Shown: one piece after another, positions 1 through 10,932 of the stretch
Layout: every line of letters starts with the position of its first letter
How positions within the stretch are numbered: position 1 is the stretch's first letter
Assembly: GCA_013400115.1 (NCBI GenBank)
Contig: VXBP01001832.1
Coordinates: forward strand, 372,001 to 436,000
Direction of reading: 5' to 3'
Origin: Rhinopomastus cyanomelas
Taxonomy: Eukaryota > Chordata > Aves > Bucerotiformes > Rhinopomastidae
Length of the DNA: 64,000 nt
The notes under the pieces: model-generated
What the model saw: only the letters and a program-made list of their open reading frames with translations
The model's database searches: none
Told to the model about the DNA's origin: nothing
Program-made: the position numbers and the translations under genes

Positions 1-2689
1 AACTTTAGTGTTAAAACACAATTTTTTTAGAGATGCCACATCTATTACTGCTCAGGGAGACCACATCAAATGTATGGAGAGGCTTTTGCCACTTCCACCT
101 TTGAGATGTCATGAAAATGTTTCTGATCCATACAACCTTTGCCATCTAATCAGATGCAGATGACAGGACTTAGTAGCAATCTTTGCAAGTGAGATGGGAT
201 ACCAGATGGGATGTGATCTCTTCTTGTTTAATGGGGACAGAGAGAACCCACTAATGTTGAATATGTGACATAGGAGATGTATAATAACACCTTTGTCAGT
301 ATTTCTGGCTATTACAGACAGTGTTGAGACAACTTCTCACCACAACATTACACTGCTCCTGCGCACAGGTAGTTTTCTGTCACCACTCTGAGTGCCCCAC
401 TTTCAAAAGAACGTGTGGCAGTTAATTATATTTGGAATCTGAAACCTTCCTTATCCTGCAATAGGTAGGGACAATTCCCAGTCCTTTAGAAGAGATGTAT
501 CAGCCTTTAACCCTGAGGACACACTTTCTGTGCACGGACCAGGCTTGATCTCTCTGTCTGATATGTAATTTGGTAAAGACAAAGGTAATCCTGATCTCAA
601 AATAGACTCTGGCAAAATGTACCTTGTGGAATTGCCAGCTACTGTTCTTTGGCCATGCCATCTGTTTTCTCATTGCTGTGTGCTCCTAACATCCTTCGAG
701 TCACAGCTGTTCATCATTCTACAGGTGGGGAGCAGATACACTCAGTGATTTATCCAAATGTAAAGAGGAATTAAAAGCAAAGCAGCAAACCAAATTGTTG
801 TCGTGCAGGTTCTGGCAGGACTGCAAAGCCTACATCAGGAGCACAGAGTGAGGGCCTCTCAAGTAGACACTAAGAACACGAGCTTCTTCCAGCAAAACCA
901 CCAGCAAGAGTTACCAAGCTGAGGTGGATTTCAAGCCCTGCAGAGAAACTTAACTTCCCCTGAAGCCGAGAATCTCTGCTTATTTTCAGACCCATTTTCC
1001 CTTCTTCCTGCAGTAGTTTTCTTATGAGGTGATTATTCCAAATACAGAGGATAGGTTACACTGTGCTGCTGAGGAAGTCCATTGGCTAAGCTTAGTCTGG
1101 CTCTGGTATATTGGAGCCTGGCAACAAGGCAAGTCTTAGGACAGTCAGTCTTAGATTCATTCATTCTATATGGAGATCCCACAGTGCAGGCACAGCAAAG
1201 GAAGAGCTATTACAGTTACCTCTGCAGAATTCTAAATATATTAAACAGTGCAAATGCCACTGAGAATCCTCTCTCTGTTGAGTGGAGACACAGACATCCG
1301 TTTGGAAAAAGCCAGGGCTGCTGAAGCCACTAAATTTCTGTGCATTTGTTGTTCAGGATGCTGAATCCAAACCTCCTTATCTCCTTCTCTGACTTAGCCC
1401 TCCCTCTCTGAGAATTCATAGCCACTATCTAATCTGACAAAAACTGTGTTCTCTTTTATACTTGGAGGTCACTTTATGTTACTTCCAGTGTGTTGCATTG
1501 TGTCAAAAGGCATAACACAGCACAAGAAAAAGCAGACTAATATAACTGAACCTGACATCAATGACATAATATGATGTGGCTACTGAGAAATACACTGTTG
1601 TCATTGTTTTGTGTTTGCAGCTGATACTGACTTGCTTGTTCCAGCACAGTTTGTTTGTTGCACAGTTTGGAGAAGGCAGTTATGGACCGAGGGTGCTGTG
1701 CATCATTTTTGCACTGTGATCACTTCACTGGCTTTGCTGGAGTGCCTCCTGATTTACTCTAGCAAGAATCAGGCTCTAAAAAAAATCATCACATAAAATG
1801 CAATTACATTAGGAAAGCCATCAAGTTGGAAAATGCAGCTCCTGGGAGTAAGCAAATGACAACACTGTTAAGGTCCCTGTAACCTTAGCTCTGCCCTCTT
1901 GGGTACTAAATGAGCCTGTGCTATTTTTCCTGCAGGATGCCATTTCATTTTGTAGAATTGTGTAGCAAAGCAGCTGTTCAATATTTATCTTAACTCCATC
2001 ATATAGTCTGTGGTCCCATATCTCATTTGCTGCACATCAACCAAGTCCTTTTGTGGGTTAAGTACTTCTCTTCTTCCTGTTTTTATTTGCTTTTCTCTTG
2101 TTCTAATTACCACAGCATATGTGTATTTGAAAGCCAAGGCTGACCCTGCCTTCCCAACGTACGCACAAGATACAGTTATTCCATCCGTGTTCTGTCCACG
2201 GCAGAAGGACAAAGCTATCTTCCTGTAGGTCCAACAGTCAGGTGTGGCAAGAGAGGCTAGAATGCAAGGGAGCAAAATCCCAGCTTTTTGCATAATTCTT
2301 TATCTTTTATTCCCTGTCTACTCTATACTGCCCAGTTCCCTGGTAGAAAAAGCAGATGTCAGCTTATTTGTGAAAACCTCCAACAATGCCAGTAACTGAA
2401 GATGATGTTCTAGTGATATTATGGATCTCTACAACACCTCTGCCTCAGCAGCATCAAAACGTAGGATCTACAAGTAACCAAAATAATAGAGTTGGTGGGT
2501 CACAGTGAAACCCACTGTAATTTTTACTGGAGTTTTCCTCTAAGAAACCTTCAACAACTATCTCTAGTCTGTCTAACACAGGCCATAGCATTTTATATAT
2601 TAGTTGCTCTATCAAGCCTATGACTTCTGTTTGAGCTAGAACATATGTTTAAATGCCATTGTTGTTATTATTAGTAGTAACATAACACT
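1..2689. other. Unique non-coding DNA, no gene seen
   Basis: I recognise no repeat, RNA gene or protein domain here. Open frames are at most about 100 codons (for example 1985-2293 on the minus strand), lack any motif I know and overlap each other on opposite strands, which is expected by chance. The composition is moderately AT-rich and complex. It is most likely intergenic or intronic. Confidence 0.6.
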
Positions 2690-2832
2690 ATAGAATCATA
2701 GAATCATAGAATCATAGAATCATTATGGATTGGAAGGGACCTCGAAAGATCATCTGGTCCAATCCCCCTGCCACAGCAGGATCACCTAGACCAAGTCACA
2801 CAGGAACACATCCAGGCGGGCCTTGAACATTT
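2690..2832 (-). mobile_element. CR1 LINE 3' end, 5'-truncated
   Basis: The segment opens with about three and a half copies of the 8-bp unit GAATCATA, which read in reverse form the extreme 3' terminus of CR1. The conserved GGATTGGAAGGGACCT block and the CCACAGCAGGATCACCTAGA block follow. Only the 3' untranslated part is present; the copy stops at about 2832 in the middle of the CR1 3' region. CR1 elements are usually strongly 5'-truncated and lack a poly(A) tail, which fits. It belongs to the same CR1 subgroup as most other copies in the window. Confidence 0.93.
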
Positions 2833-3003
2833 ATTATAATGAAGCTGAAAACTTCACCATCATCATCTAATGCTGATAGCAGCTAGCCAAGCACCTCAGG
2901 CCACAGCATCCTCAGTAGCAGAATGCAGCCCATACTGACTGTCAGCCTCATTAGCAGACTTGTCCTCCGAGTTTTGTCCTTCGTTACATCTGCAGTTTAG
3001 CAC

Positions 3004-3043
3004 ATCACAGAATCACAGAATTGTTTAGGTTGGTAATATCACC
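3004..3043 (-). mobile_element. CR1 3'-end scrap
   Basis: ATCACAGAATCACAGAAT followed by a degraded TTTAGGTTGG block resembles the terminal 40 bp of a CR1 element in reverse orientation. The match ends within the first conserved block, so this is an extremely truncated or eroded copy. It lies about 170 bp from the previous CR1 but looks like a different subfamily (TTTAGGTTGG type). Confidence 0.7.
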
Positions 3044-4016
3044 CACACCCTCATTGGCCTGCTGGCCACACAGGAAGTGTCATCTGCACATGGTTTGGGA
3101 GCCACTGGAAGCAGTGAGAAGGATCACAACACTTTTGCAGCAAGATAGGATTTGATGAGAAGGTAATTAGGTTCTGCTGACATAGCCTGTTCTTTCTGGC
3201 AGCAAGAGACACTGCTGAGGGGTTATGGTTTCAGAAAGCAGAAGTCAGGAACTGAGAAAAGCTAAAGAGCTCTGGGAAAGCAGGTGACATTCAGGCATCT
3301 GCTAACATTTGGGCCAAGTACCTTCACAGATTTGCAGGCTAGATGAAGTTAACACTTTTCAAAAGTGCAGGAACCAGCCCACAACTTGACTAATTATTCC
3401 CCCTATGAGAAATTTTGCCTGTGTGTCTTTCGTGTAACTTTCTACGGGGTCCACTATGCTTGTTCTGTTGTGATAAAATCTACTCTTCTAAATAAATTCG
3501 GTGAGTTTGTAATTTCTGTCTGTACACACCTACATGCATCATGTCTGAAAATATTTGCAGCTTCCTAAAATTTCAGGAACTCTTCACCTAAAACCTGACT
3601 ATGACAGGCTATGCTAAAATATGAGGTTCTGTTTCCTCTGTCAAAAATCCAACCTGGCAAAAACCAGTTTTGTTTACAGAAAATAGTAAAAATCAATAAT
3701 CTGAATGTTGATCCCTCAGCTAAACTCATGCCAAGTGTTTGTAGTTTAATTGCAGAAGAGTCCCAGAGTGTGTTGGGTTACATCACACTGAGGTTCGGAG
3801 GCATTTGTGTTCCGCTGCAGGTTACAACACACTCACAACAGACGAGAAGAGCGGCAGCAATGCTACCCACAGAACAGGCGGATTTCTGGCCATACCGGGG
3901 AGACAATTCAAGAATTAAGTGCAGTCAAAAATGCCAGATGAAAGAGTCACTGTGGAAATTATGACAGCAGCTTGCCATTACTCTGCAGATGTTGGATGTA
4001 GAACATGGTAAGAGAG
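3044..4016. other. Unique non-coding DNA, no gene seen
   Basis: No repeat family or gene is recognised. A 117-codon open frame at 3611-3964 (plus strand) has no recognisable domain, signal peptide or membrane segment, and its length is within chance expectation for a 64-kb window. The segment ends directly at the edge of the LTR that follows. Confidence 0.5.
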
Positions 4017-4415
4017 TGTTGTGGTTTAACCCCAGACAGCAACTCAGCCCCACCCAGCTGTTTTCTTAAACACCTCCCACCCTCATTGGGATGAGGAAGA
4101 GAATTGAAAGTATAAAAGTGGGACAACGACACTGCAAGAGGTAAAACAAAAGCTGCTTGCACAAAGGAAGCAACACAAGGGGTTCATTTGCCACTTCCCA
4201 CGGCAGGTAGGTGCTCAGTGTCTCCAGGACTGCTGGGATCCATCACGCCTAATGTACTTGGAAAGACAACACCATCACCCAACATGTACCTCCCTGCCTC
4301 CTTCTTCCACAGCTTTATGGGATGGTCTGGAGTACCCCTTTTGTCATTTGGGGACCTGCTGTCCTGGCTGTGTCCTCTCCCAACTCCTTGTGCCACCCCC
4401 CCACACAAACACTTG
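4017..4415 (-). mobile_element. Degraded solo LTR of an avian endogenous retrovirus
   Basis: The left edge reads TGTTGTGGTTTAACCCC, which in reverse complement gives an LTR 3' end terminating in the canonical CA dinucleotide (CCACAACA). Further in are blocks I associate with a very common bird LTR family, resembling the TguLTR5 group of zebra finch: a GATGAGGAAGAGAATTG block, a CCACTTCCCACGGCAGG block and a TTTATGGGATGGTCTGGAGTA block. The AGCTTTATGGG at about 4311, read in reverse, sits where the family has its TATA box. The 5' part of U3 is missing or too diverged. No gag, pol or env sequence flanks it, so it is best read as a solo LTR. The family name is from memory and not verified. Confidence 0.75.
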
Positions 4416-4591
4416 GCTTAAAATTACAAATGGGAGCAGAGTATGTGACAGAGGTGTCATGCTGTCACCTCACAAACAACAGCATAAATACACTGTCACT
4501 TCTTTGAATGAGAGGAGTTATCTAGGACAGACCATCAGGCGGTTCAGAGGACAGAATCTGGCCCAATACAATATTTCTTTCTAGTATTGAT
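4416..4591. other. Diverged or unique flank of the LTR
   Basis: This stretch may contain the eroded 5' portion of the LTR at 4017-4415, but I cannot align it to the family from memory. No coding signal is seen. Confidence 0.4.
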
Positions 4592-4634
4592 TGAATGGTT
4601 TGAGTTAGAAGGGCCTTTGAAGATCATGTAGGCT
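4592..4634 (-). mobile_element. CR1 3'-end scrap (older subfamily)
   Basis: GAATGGTTTGAGTTAGAAGG followed by GCCTTTGAAGATCATGTAGG matches, with several changes, the reverse complement of the CR1 3' terminus of the GAATGGTTTGGGTTGGAAGG type. This differs from the GGATTGGAAGGGACCT subgroup common elsewhere in the window. Only about 43 bp survive. Confidence 0.7.
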
Positions 4635-5160
4635 GTAATGCTGGAAACTGTGCTTCCACTTCAGTCCAGGAGCTACATGTGAAACATGCAGGAGCTTAGA
4701 CTGTATGGACAGTGGGTGCTCAGTTCTCACAGGGGGTGACAGTGCATCCTGCCAGCTTGGGAAGTCAGGGGGAACCCAACCTGGCCAGAGGACAGCTGTG
4801 AGAAATACCTCACGTACCAATCTTCTGAAATCAAGCAGACATTCAGCAACCTGGATCCTCAGACTGACTCACCTGGAACTCAGAACCTAAATACTTTGGT
4901 GACTGTGGATAGAGCCCTTCTGAACCGGGACCCTGAGCCATGTCTCAATGCCTTTCCTCCTGTCAGTGTCCGTCTGCGGCATTTTTTACCCTGAACTGAA
5001 ACTAATCTAGTTCTTTCAACTTAGGGCCCCCCCAGGCTATTTTCATTCTGTTGGATGAATTTTACTGCTGTGATATGTCTCAACCTGCTGTTCAGCTCAC
5101 CTAGCCAGCTTACCCATTTCACATTCTTGGCACTTCAAAATGCAGGGAAGGGCAGGGAAC

Positions 5161-5431
5161 GATAGGACAAGGGGTCATGGTTTGAAGCTGAAAAAGGGTA
5201 AATTTAGGCTGGACAAGAGGAGAAAATTTTTGAATCTGAGGGTGGTGGATCCCTGGAACAGGCTGCTCAGATTGGTGGTGGAGGTCCCATCACTGGAGCG
5301 ACTCAAGGTCAAGCTGGATGGGGCTCTCAGCATTCTGTTCTGATTAGAGGTGCCCCTATTTGTTGTAGAAAGGTTTGAGTAGATGAGCTTTAGAGGTCTC
5401 TTCCAATCCAAGACATTCTGTGATTCTATGA
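5161..5431 (+). mobile_element. CR1 LINE 3' fragment, forward
   Basis: The segment begins at GATAGGACAAGGGGTCATGG, the conserved block near the C-terminal end of CR1 ORF2. It runs through the AAATTTAGGCTGGACAAGAGG and GGAACAGGCTGCTCAG blocks and ends with TTCTGTGATTCTATGA, the forward CR1 terminus. About 270 bp of the element's 3' end remain, with substitutions and small indels. An open frame at 5140-5343 is the decayed C-terminus of ORF2 and not a host gene. Confidence 0.9.
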
Positions 5432-8400
5432 CTGGTCGCGTGTACTCAGAAATTCAGCATAAAATCCCGTGGCAGTTCGGAAGTGCACAGTACAGACACT
5501 CAGACAGGAGGAAATGCAGATGCCACATTTGGAGATATTGTCATATCCCAATGCAATCCATGCAGTACCCCAAAATAATGAGTCAACACCCCAAAAGCCA
5601 TGTTTCAGAAGACACGAGGTTTGGAAAGAACAGCATCTCCAGTAGACTTCCTAGAGGTACTAGTCTTCCACCCTTGTCTGTGAAGGAAGTATTTTGGCTT
5701 GAGCTTTTTTGTTTACAAACCAAACCTAGACCATGAACCCAAAGTCTTGGCTATAGCCAAGCTCTCTGTGTACAGAGAGAATCCTGAGAGCACAAAGTCA
5801 GATATCAGACCAGAACACAGAAAACTGAAATTCTCTGGAAGCACGGAGAGTTGAAATTCTGTAAGAAGCAAATTTGACCCACATTATACCTTTCAGAAGG
5901 TGTCAAGACATGGGCTTATAGAAGCCAAAATCTCTCCTGAAGGGAAGAAGAGTAAAATGTTCATACTACCTCCTTCAGTAGGTAGTCAAAGGTCAGAGGA
6001 TGCATGTGGTGATGCTGATGTACAGGCTGGTGTACCCTCTAGAGGCATGAAGCTGGTCCCTGCTGAAGAAAACAAATGCAGGAGAGAACGGCTGTTGGCT
6101 CCTCTCTTCCACTGACACTCAGCCGGCTGTAAAATCAGCTCAGGACACCATATTCCTACAAAGCGATAAAACTAAGTGTACAGTCTACCCTGAAAACAAA
6201 CTAGATTCAGGCTCTTCCAGGATACTGCTCAGAGTACTCATGGGTGGATATGCACTACCTCTGAAAGAGGGCCGAGCAAGGCTGTGAGGAAACAGTCATC
6301 GGGAAGAAGAAACATTAGGAAACTAAACTGGAAGTTGCTTTTCATGAATAATTCCTTAGAATATGGAATTAAGGAAAAGTCACTTCTTTCTGCTTTTGAT
6401 TTACTCATGGGGAGGGAACAATTCTTCCTCACCAATGGAGACCTCATGCTATGTTTGAAGGAGAAGCACAGAATAACCCGGGAAGATCTCAGTGTTCACT
6501 TTAAGGCATCAGAGTGCCATTCAGAAGTCATAGACCACATGTAGGCACCAGTCCCTGTGAGCAAGGAAGAAAATTAAATCGTTCAGGACAGATTCTGCTG
6601 TGAACACCTAGCTTGAGCTTTTTTCTGAAATAGGGCAGCAGAAGGAATTTTCATTGCCCACATTAAGACAGATACTCTTTTGCCTACTGAGTGTGTCCTT
6701 CAGAGAGGCAGTTTGGCCGGACCCTGTTCTGGTTGACTGTTTAATGTGTTTAGTGTGATCAAGTCCTGTTTGCACATTTTGCCTCTGTAGCTGTGCACTA
6801 CGTAGGTAAGTAAGTGTGGGGAGAGGTCACCTGTGTCTTGGTATTTGTCAGTGTGACATGTAAACAGTTAATGTACAAAAGGAGTCAGCTGCCTGTCACT
6901 CTGCACTCCACTTTCAGTATTCATAGTTCTTTTTGTATAAGGAAACACACAAATACTCAAGACTAATAGAGGCGCAGAGAAAAATAACTTCAGCAAATCC
7001 AGTCACCACCTGTGGCTTCCTCCTGGACAGCTGGCTGTTTCTTACCACTAAACTGACAAAGCTTGGAAGATAAGGACTCCCTGAAGACAGACTATGGGTA
7101 GATTACTCCTGTGTTACCCTACTGTAGCAATTAGTTCAAGGAACATGTTATGTATCCTGAGATTTCAGCAAGAGCTCTTGGATATTCAGGGGGGATTCTA
7201 TTCACTCACTTACCTACTTGACAGAGTGTGCAATTTAAGTTTCTCATGTATAAGACAGGATGTCTAGGTGTCCTGCAATGTTAAAAGGCTGAAAAAGATC
7301 CACCCCAGAGCTCTTCAAGTAGCTTTTTCTCATTGTAAACCGTGCTTGACTTCCTGATTTGTTTGAGGAGAAAGCCACTGAGTGTGTAATGTCTTTTATC
7401 CCTCTTAGCCACAATTCCTTTGAGAAACCCAACAGTGAAGGTGGATACAATTATTGTAAATAATGTTGGATAGAACCCAGAACAGATGAAGGTAGGAGGA
7501 TACAGCTCAACAAGAACAGAAGTGGTTTCTAATGAGAAAGGGAATATTTCACTCTCAGCATGGCTATTATTATGTCCTACACATTAATTCAGCCGAGAAG
7601 TCTTGAAGTAGCAGGGCAGGTTTCTATTCAGTAAAGCAGCGGGCGCTGGCAAGGTTGCCTTCATTTCAGGTCTTACGGTTAATACTTTCCTGATTCCTCG
7701 GTGAAGGAGCATAGGATGAGTTAAGCCCTGCAAGTCACTGGGCTATTAACAGGGACTCAAAACCTGTACTAAAGGCAAATATTCCAGCCTAGTCCAGTCA
7801 AAGCTGTTCAATCCCACTTTCAGTTTTATTTTGAAGATTCTCTCTATTTTTATTGGAATTGTGTCACAGGATTTATCTTCTTGAAAAATATGCTCTAATT
7901 CTTCTAGCAGAGGTGTGAACCTTTCAGCTCAGAAACACTCACATTTGGGTAGTTTCTTAAACCTTCGCCTACAGTGCTCCTGGAACTGTCTACTTTGCAC
8001 TGAAGTGCTCATTTTGCTGATGAGCTACCAGCACATGTGGGCATCATGGTTTACTTTAACATCCAGATGTCTTTCTCTAACGTTCTTTAAACCCCTGCCT
8101 TTTCGTTCTTTTGCGGTTTCTAGACAGTCCTGACTTCTGCATAAGTGGTGATCACCAGTCCTTACAGCCAAAACGTGAAGAACAACTTCTTTCCCTACCG
8201 ATGTCCTGCAAGGACTACGGGGCAGGATTATTGTGCTGTTTGTGAGGAGCTCTTCATGCTGCTTCCCACATCGAGACCTGACAGAAAAGGAAGAGGAGGA
8301 AGACAGGACAGATGAGGCAGGTTATTTTCATGGTGACAGACGTACCCAGGAGTACCATTGGCACTCTGAGGCCTCCATCTCCAGACAGGAACTTTGCATT

Positions 8401-9129
8401 CCTAGAGCAGTTAAAATCCTGGGCATTGAGAGGATAATCCCGATACGGAGTTGTTCTTTAAGGAACGACTCTTGAGGAGTTACTTTCTAAGTCAAAGGCA
8501 GCTTGAGTCTTTGGTTGCCTAAATTATTTAACAATAAGCCATACGTCCTTGTGACATCTCCTGTATCACAGAAGAAGCAGAAACGCCCTATGCTCCTTTT
8601 TCTGTGTGCTTTCCTGTCCTTTGTCTTGCACACGCATCAGCTGTCCGCTGTGGCAGGAACTGTTCCTTGTTCTGCAGCTGCACAGACCCAGCACAACAGA
8701 ATCTGAGCCTGCAACCACATTTTCTAGGTGCTGATAAATAAATAACTGCCATCAGCAGTAAAAGCTGCTTTTAGGCCCCGTGCTCCAAGAATGAGAACAA
8801 AATTCAGGGAAGAGCTGAGTGCCTGCCATTCTCGTTGACTCCAGCCCAAGCTGTGGTAGCTCATCAGCTCTCAGCATCTCTGAGGATTTCCCCGCAGCAT
8901 GTTTGCTTTTGCCTCCAGTGTGCAATGTGAGGCAGCCAGCAGTGCGAATGAAAACCACGGCTCCCAGCCACTTCTGCCCTCAGCGTTGAGTGAAAGAGTG
9001 AAAGCGTGCAGACCAGCCGTTACCTTTCTCGTGCGGGTGTCGCAGTGGGAGTAAAAGCAAAACACAGAGCTGAATTTATTTCCAGCCAACGGAAATTTCA
9101 TATTGAGGGTTACAGGCACCCTGTGCCTC
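5432..9129. other. Unique non-coding DNA, no gene seen
   Basis: This 3.7-kb stretch contains no repeat family I recognise and no reading frame above about 120 codons. Short frames such as 6284-6544 (86 codons) have no known domain. A modest rise in GC and CpG occurs at about 8980-9050, too short to call a CpG island. I see no convincing splice-bounded exon. Confidence 0.55.
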
Positions 9130-9470
9130 TTAAAAGCAAGTAATAAAATGCTGATCTCAATTACAAGTTGTATTTACATTTTAAACCCCCGTATGGTTTG
9201 CTGAGGTAGAGGGAGGTTTCAAATGCATTAGCAGCGGCGTTGTGCTGTAATTAGTTACCTTTTCTCATTCTTTGTAATTAACAATTAACGCCTCCACCTT
9301 ATTTTTTTCCTGTCTTGCTATCTGAACCTGTGGCTATGCCAGGCCAACAGCCAGCAGACAAGACAAAATTTCTGCCTAATGCTATGAAGCTAAATAAGCA
9401 ACTGCATTGAGATGGTCATGGCTAAAGCATCTTCTGTAATAGGATTCACACGCTAAGTGTAAATTCAATG
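9130..9470. promoter_or_regulatory. Candidate conserved non-coding element with TAATTA sites
   Basis: The stretch is AT-rich but complex. It contains two homeodomain-type TAATTA cores, at 9248-9253 and 9275-9280, the second followed at once by AACAATTAAC. No repeat family or coding frame explains it. Clusters of such cores in repeat-free DNA are typical of vertebrate developmental enhancers. That reading is inference only, because conservation cannot be assessed from one sequence. Confidence 0.3.
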
Positions 9471-9520
9471 GCAATTGGGGTTTTTTATGTCACTTCCTCA
9501 GCTAAACTTTACAGAATGTA

Positions 9521-10090
9521 GTGACATTTAACTGGAAAATGAAAACTTCACGTGAATGTGCTACGGAAGTCAAATTCCCTTCTCCCTGTCCTCAAGCAGT
9601 GACAAAGGCAAAATGCTCCTACGTGATGCACGGGTGTGGTGGCTGGCCCTTGGCTGTTGCAGAGTCTGTGTGTTCCATTCTGTCTCAGCTGTCCTGGTTT
9701 ACCATGCTTGCAGGTGCAGTTCTGAGAAGTAATCATCAAAGTCGCCTAGCAGGCCTTAAATATTTACACAACTCTCTCCTCAAAACCTGCTCCAGACTAA
9801 GTGTGTGCAGGAGGTCACCTCTAAAGGTCCATGAGACTACTTACCACCTGCTGTCAAGAGCTGCCTTCTCAGAAGCTGCTATTAGCAACCATGTCCAAAG
9901 CTGGCTTGAGTTGAGGAGCTGTTCTGCAGAAATAATCAGCACACTGTTGGCTTCTGGGCTGCAAGTGCACGTTGCCGGCTCATGTCCAGCTTTTCACCCA
10001 CAAGTGCACCCAGAACTTCTCCACAGGGCTTCTCTCTATCCCTTTGTCCCAGCCATCACTGGTGCTAAGGGCTGCCCAACCCATGTGTAG
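9521..10090 (+). other. 189-codon open frame, probably not a gene
   Basis: This is one of the longer open frames in the window, but its last third (from about 9945) runs antisense through a CR1 fragment and the first two thirds match no domain I know. Its start sits in ordinary unique DNA without a CpG-rich promoter. No signal peptide, membrane segment or repeat is apparent. I list it only so that a reader does not mistake it for a gene. An untested alternative is part of a spliced non-coding transcript. Confidence 0.6.
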
Positions 10091-10100
10091 GAGCTTACAG
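9945..10100 (-). mobile_element. CR1 ORF2 internal fragment, reverse
   Basis: TGTTGGCTTCTGGGCTGCAA, GCCGGCTCATGTCCAGCTTT and the block ending near GGAGCTTAC match the reverse complement of the CR1 region encoding the part of ORF2 just downstream of the reverse transcriptase catalytic motif (the QCALAAQKAN segment). Both ends are internal to the element, so it is a remnant cut at both sides. It lies about 35 bp before a forward CR1 piece and forms the left member of a CR1 mosaic. Confidence 0.85.
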
Positions 10101-10135
10101 AGCCAGGTCTGTTTACTGCAGCCAACCTGCTCTGG

Positions 10136-10216
10136 TGTCACTGGCATCACTGAGACATGGTGGGATGGCTCTCATGACAGGAATAGATGGATACAAACTT
10201 TTTAGGAAAGATGGGG
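10136..10216 (+). mobile_element. CR1 ORF2 endonuclease fragment, forward
   Basis: The reading frame gives GITETWWDGSHDR followed, after a small disruption, by a GYKLFRKDG-like stretch. This is the N-terminal half of the CR1 apurinic/apyrimidinic-type endonuclease domain, in which the Glu of the ITETWW motif is a catalytic residue. Only about 27 codons remain. At about 10216 the sequence passes directly into the C-terminal part of ORF2. Either a long internal deletion occurred within one copy or a second CR1 inserted here. Confidence 0.85.
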
Positions 10217-10932
10217 AACACTACAGGCTTGGGGAAGTGTAGCTGGAAAGTTATCTGGTAGAAGGTGACCTGGGTGTGCTGGACAGCAAGTGGCTGAACA
10301 TGAGCCAGCAGTTGCCAAGGTGACCAAGAAGGCCAACATCATCCTTGCATGCACCAGAGATAGTGTGGCCAGCAGGACTAGAGAACCATCCCTCTGTACT
10401 AGGCACTGGTGAGGCCTCATCTTGATTATTGTGCTAAGTTTTGGGCGCCTCAGCACCAGAAGGATGTTGAGAAGCTGAAGCGGGTCAAAGAAGGGCAATG
10501 AAGTTGGTGAAGGTCCTGGAGGACAAGTCTTATGAGGAGTGGCTGAGGGAACCAAGGTTGTTTAGTCTGGAGAAAAGGAGGTTCTGGGGAGACCGCATTA
10601 CTGTTTACAACTACCTGAAAGCACGGTGCAGAGAGATGACAGTCAGCCTCTTTTCACAAGTCACTAGTGATAGAACAAAAGGAAATGGCCTGAACTTGTG
10701 TCAGGGGATGTTTAGATTGGATAGTAGGAAAAATTATTTACTGAAAGAATGGTCAGGGGTTGGAACAGGCTGCCCAGTGAGGTGGTGGAGTTGCCAGCCA
10801 TGGAGGGGTTGAACAAACGAGTAGATGTGGCCCTGGTGCGCACTGTTTAGTGGGCAGGGTGGGTTTAGGTTGATGGTTGGACTGGATGATCCTGTATGTC
10901 TCTTCCAACCGTAATGATTCCATGATTCTATG
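10217..10932 (+). mobile_element. CR1 3' fragment (ORF2 C-terminus plus 3' UTR), forward
   Basis: The segment starts at the TACAGGCTTGGGGAAG block, continues through ATGAGCCAGCAGTTGCC, TCTTATGAGGAGTGGCTGAG and TTTAGTCTGGAGAAAAGGAG, and ends with TTCCAACCGTAATGATTCC and TGATTCTATGG. The 3' block around GTTGATGGTTGGACTGGATG marks a different CR1 subfamily from the one that follows. Open frames inside it, for example 10498-10812, are decayed ORF2 C-terminus. The next CR1 begins without a gap. Confidence 0.92.

Noticed and set aside
2690..2724. Tandem GAATCATA units as a CRISPR-like or satellite array
   Set aside because: They are the terminal 8-bp repeats of CR1; there are no spacers and the same motif caps the other CR1 copies.
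9521..10090. 189-codon plus-strand open frame as a protein-coding gene
   Set aside because: Its last third is antisense CR1 and the rest has no recognisable domain or promoter context.
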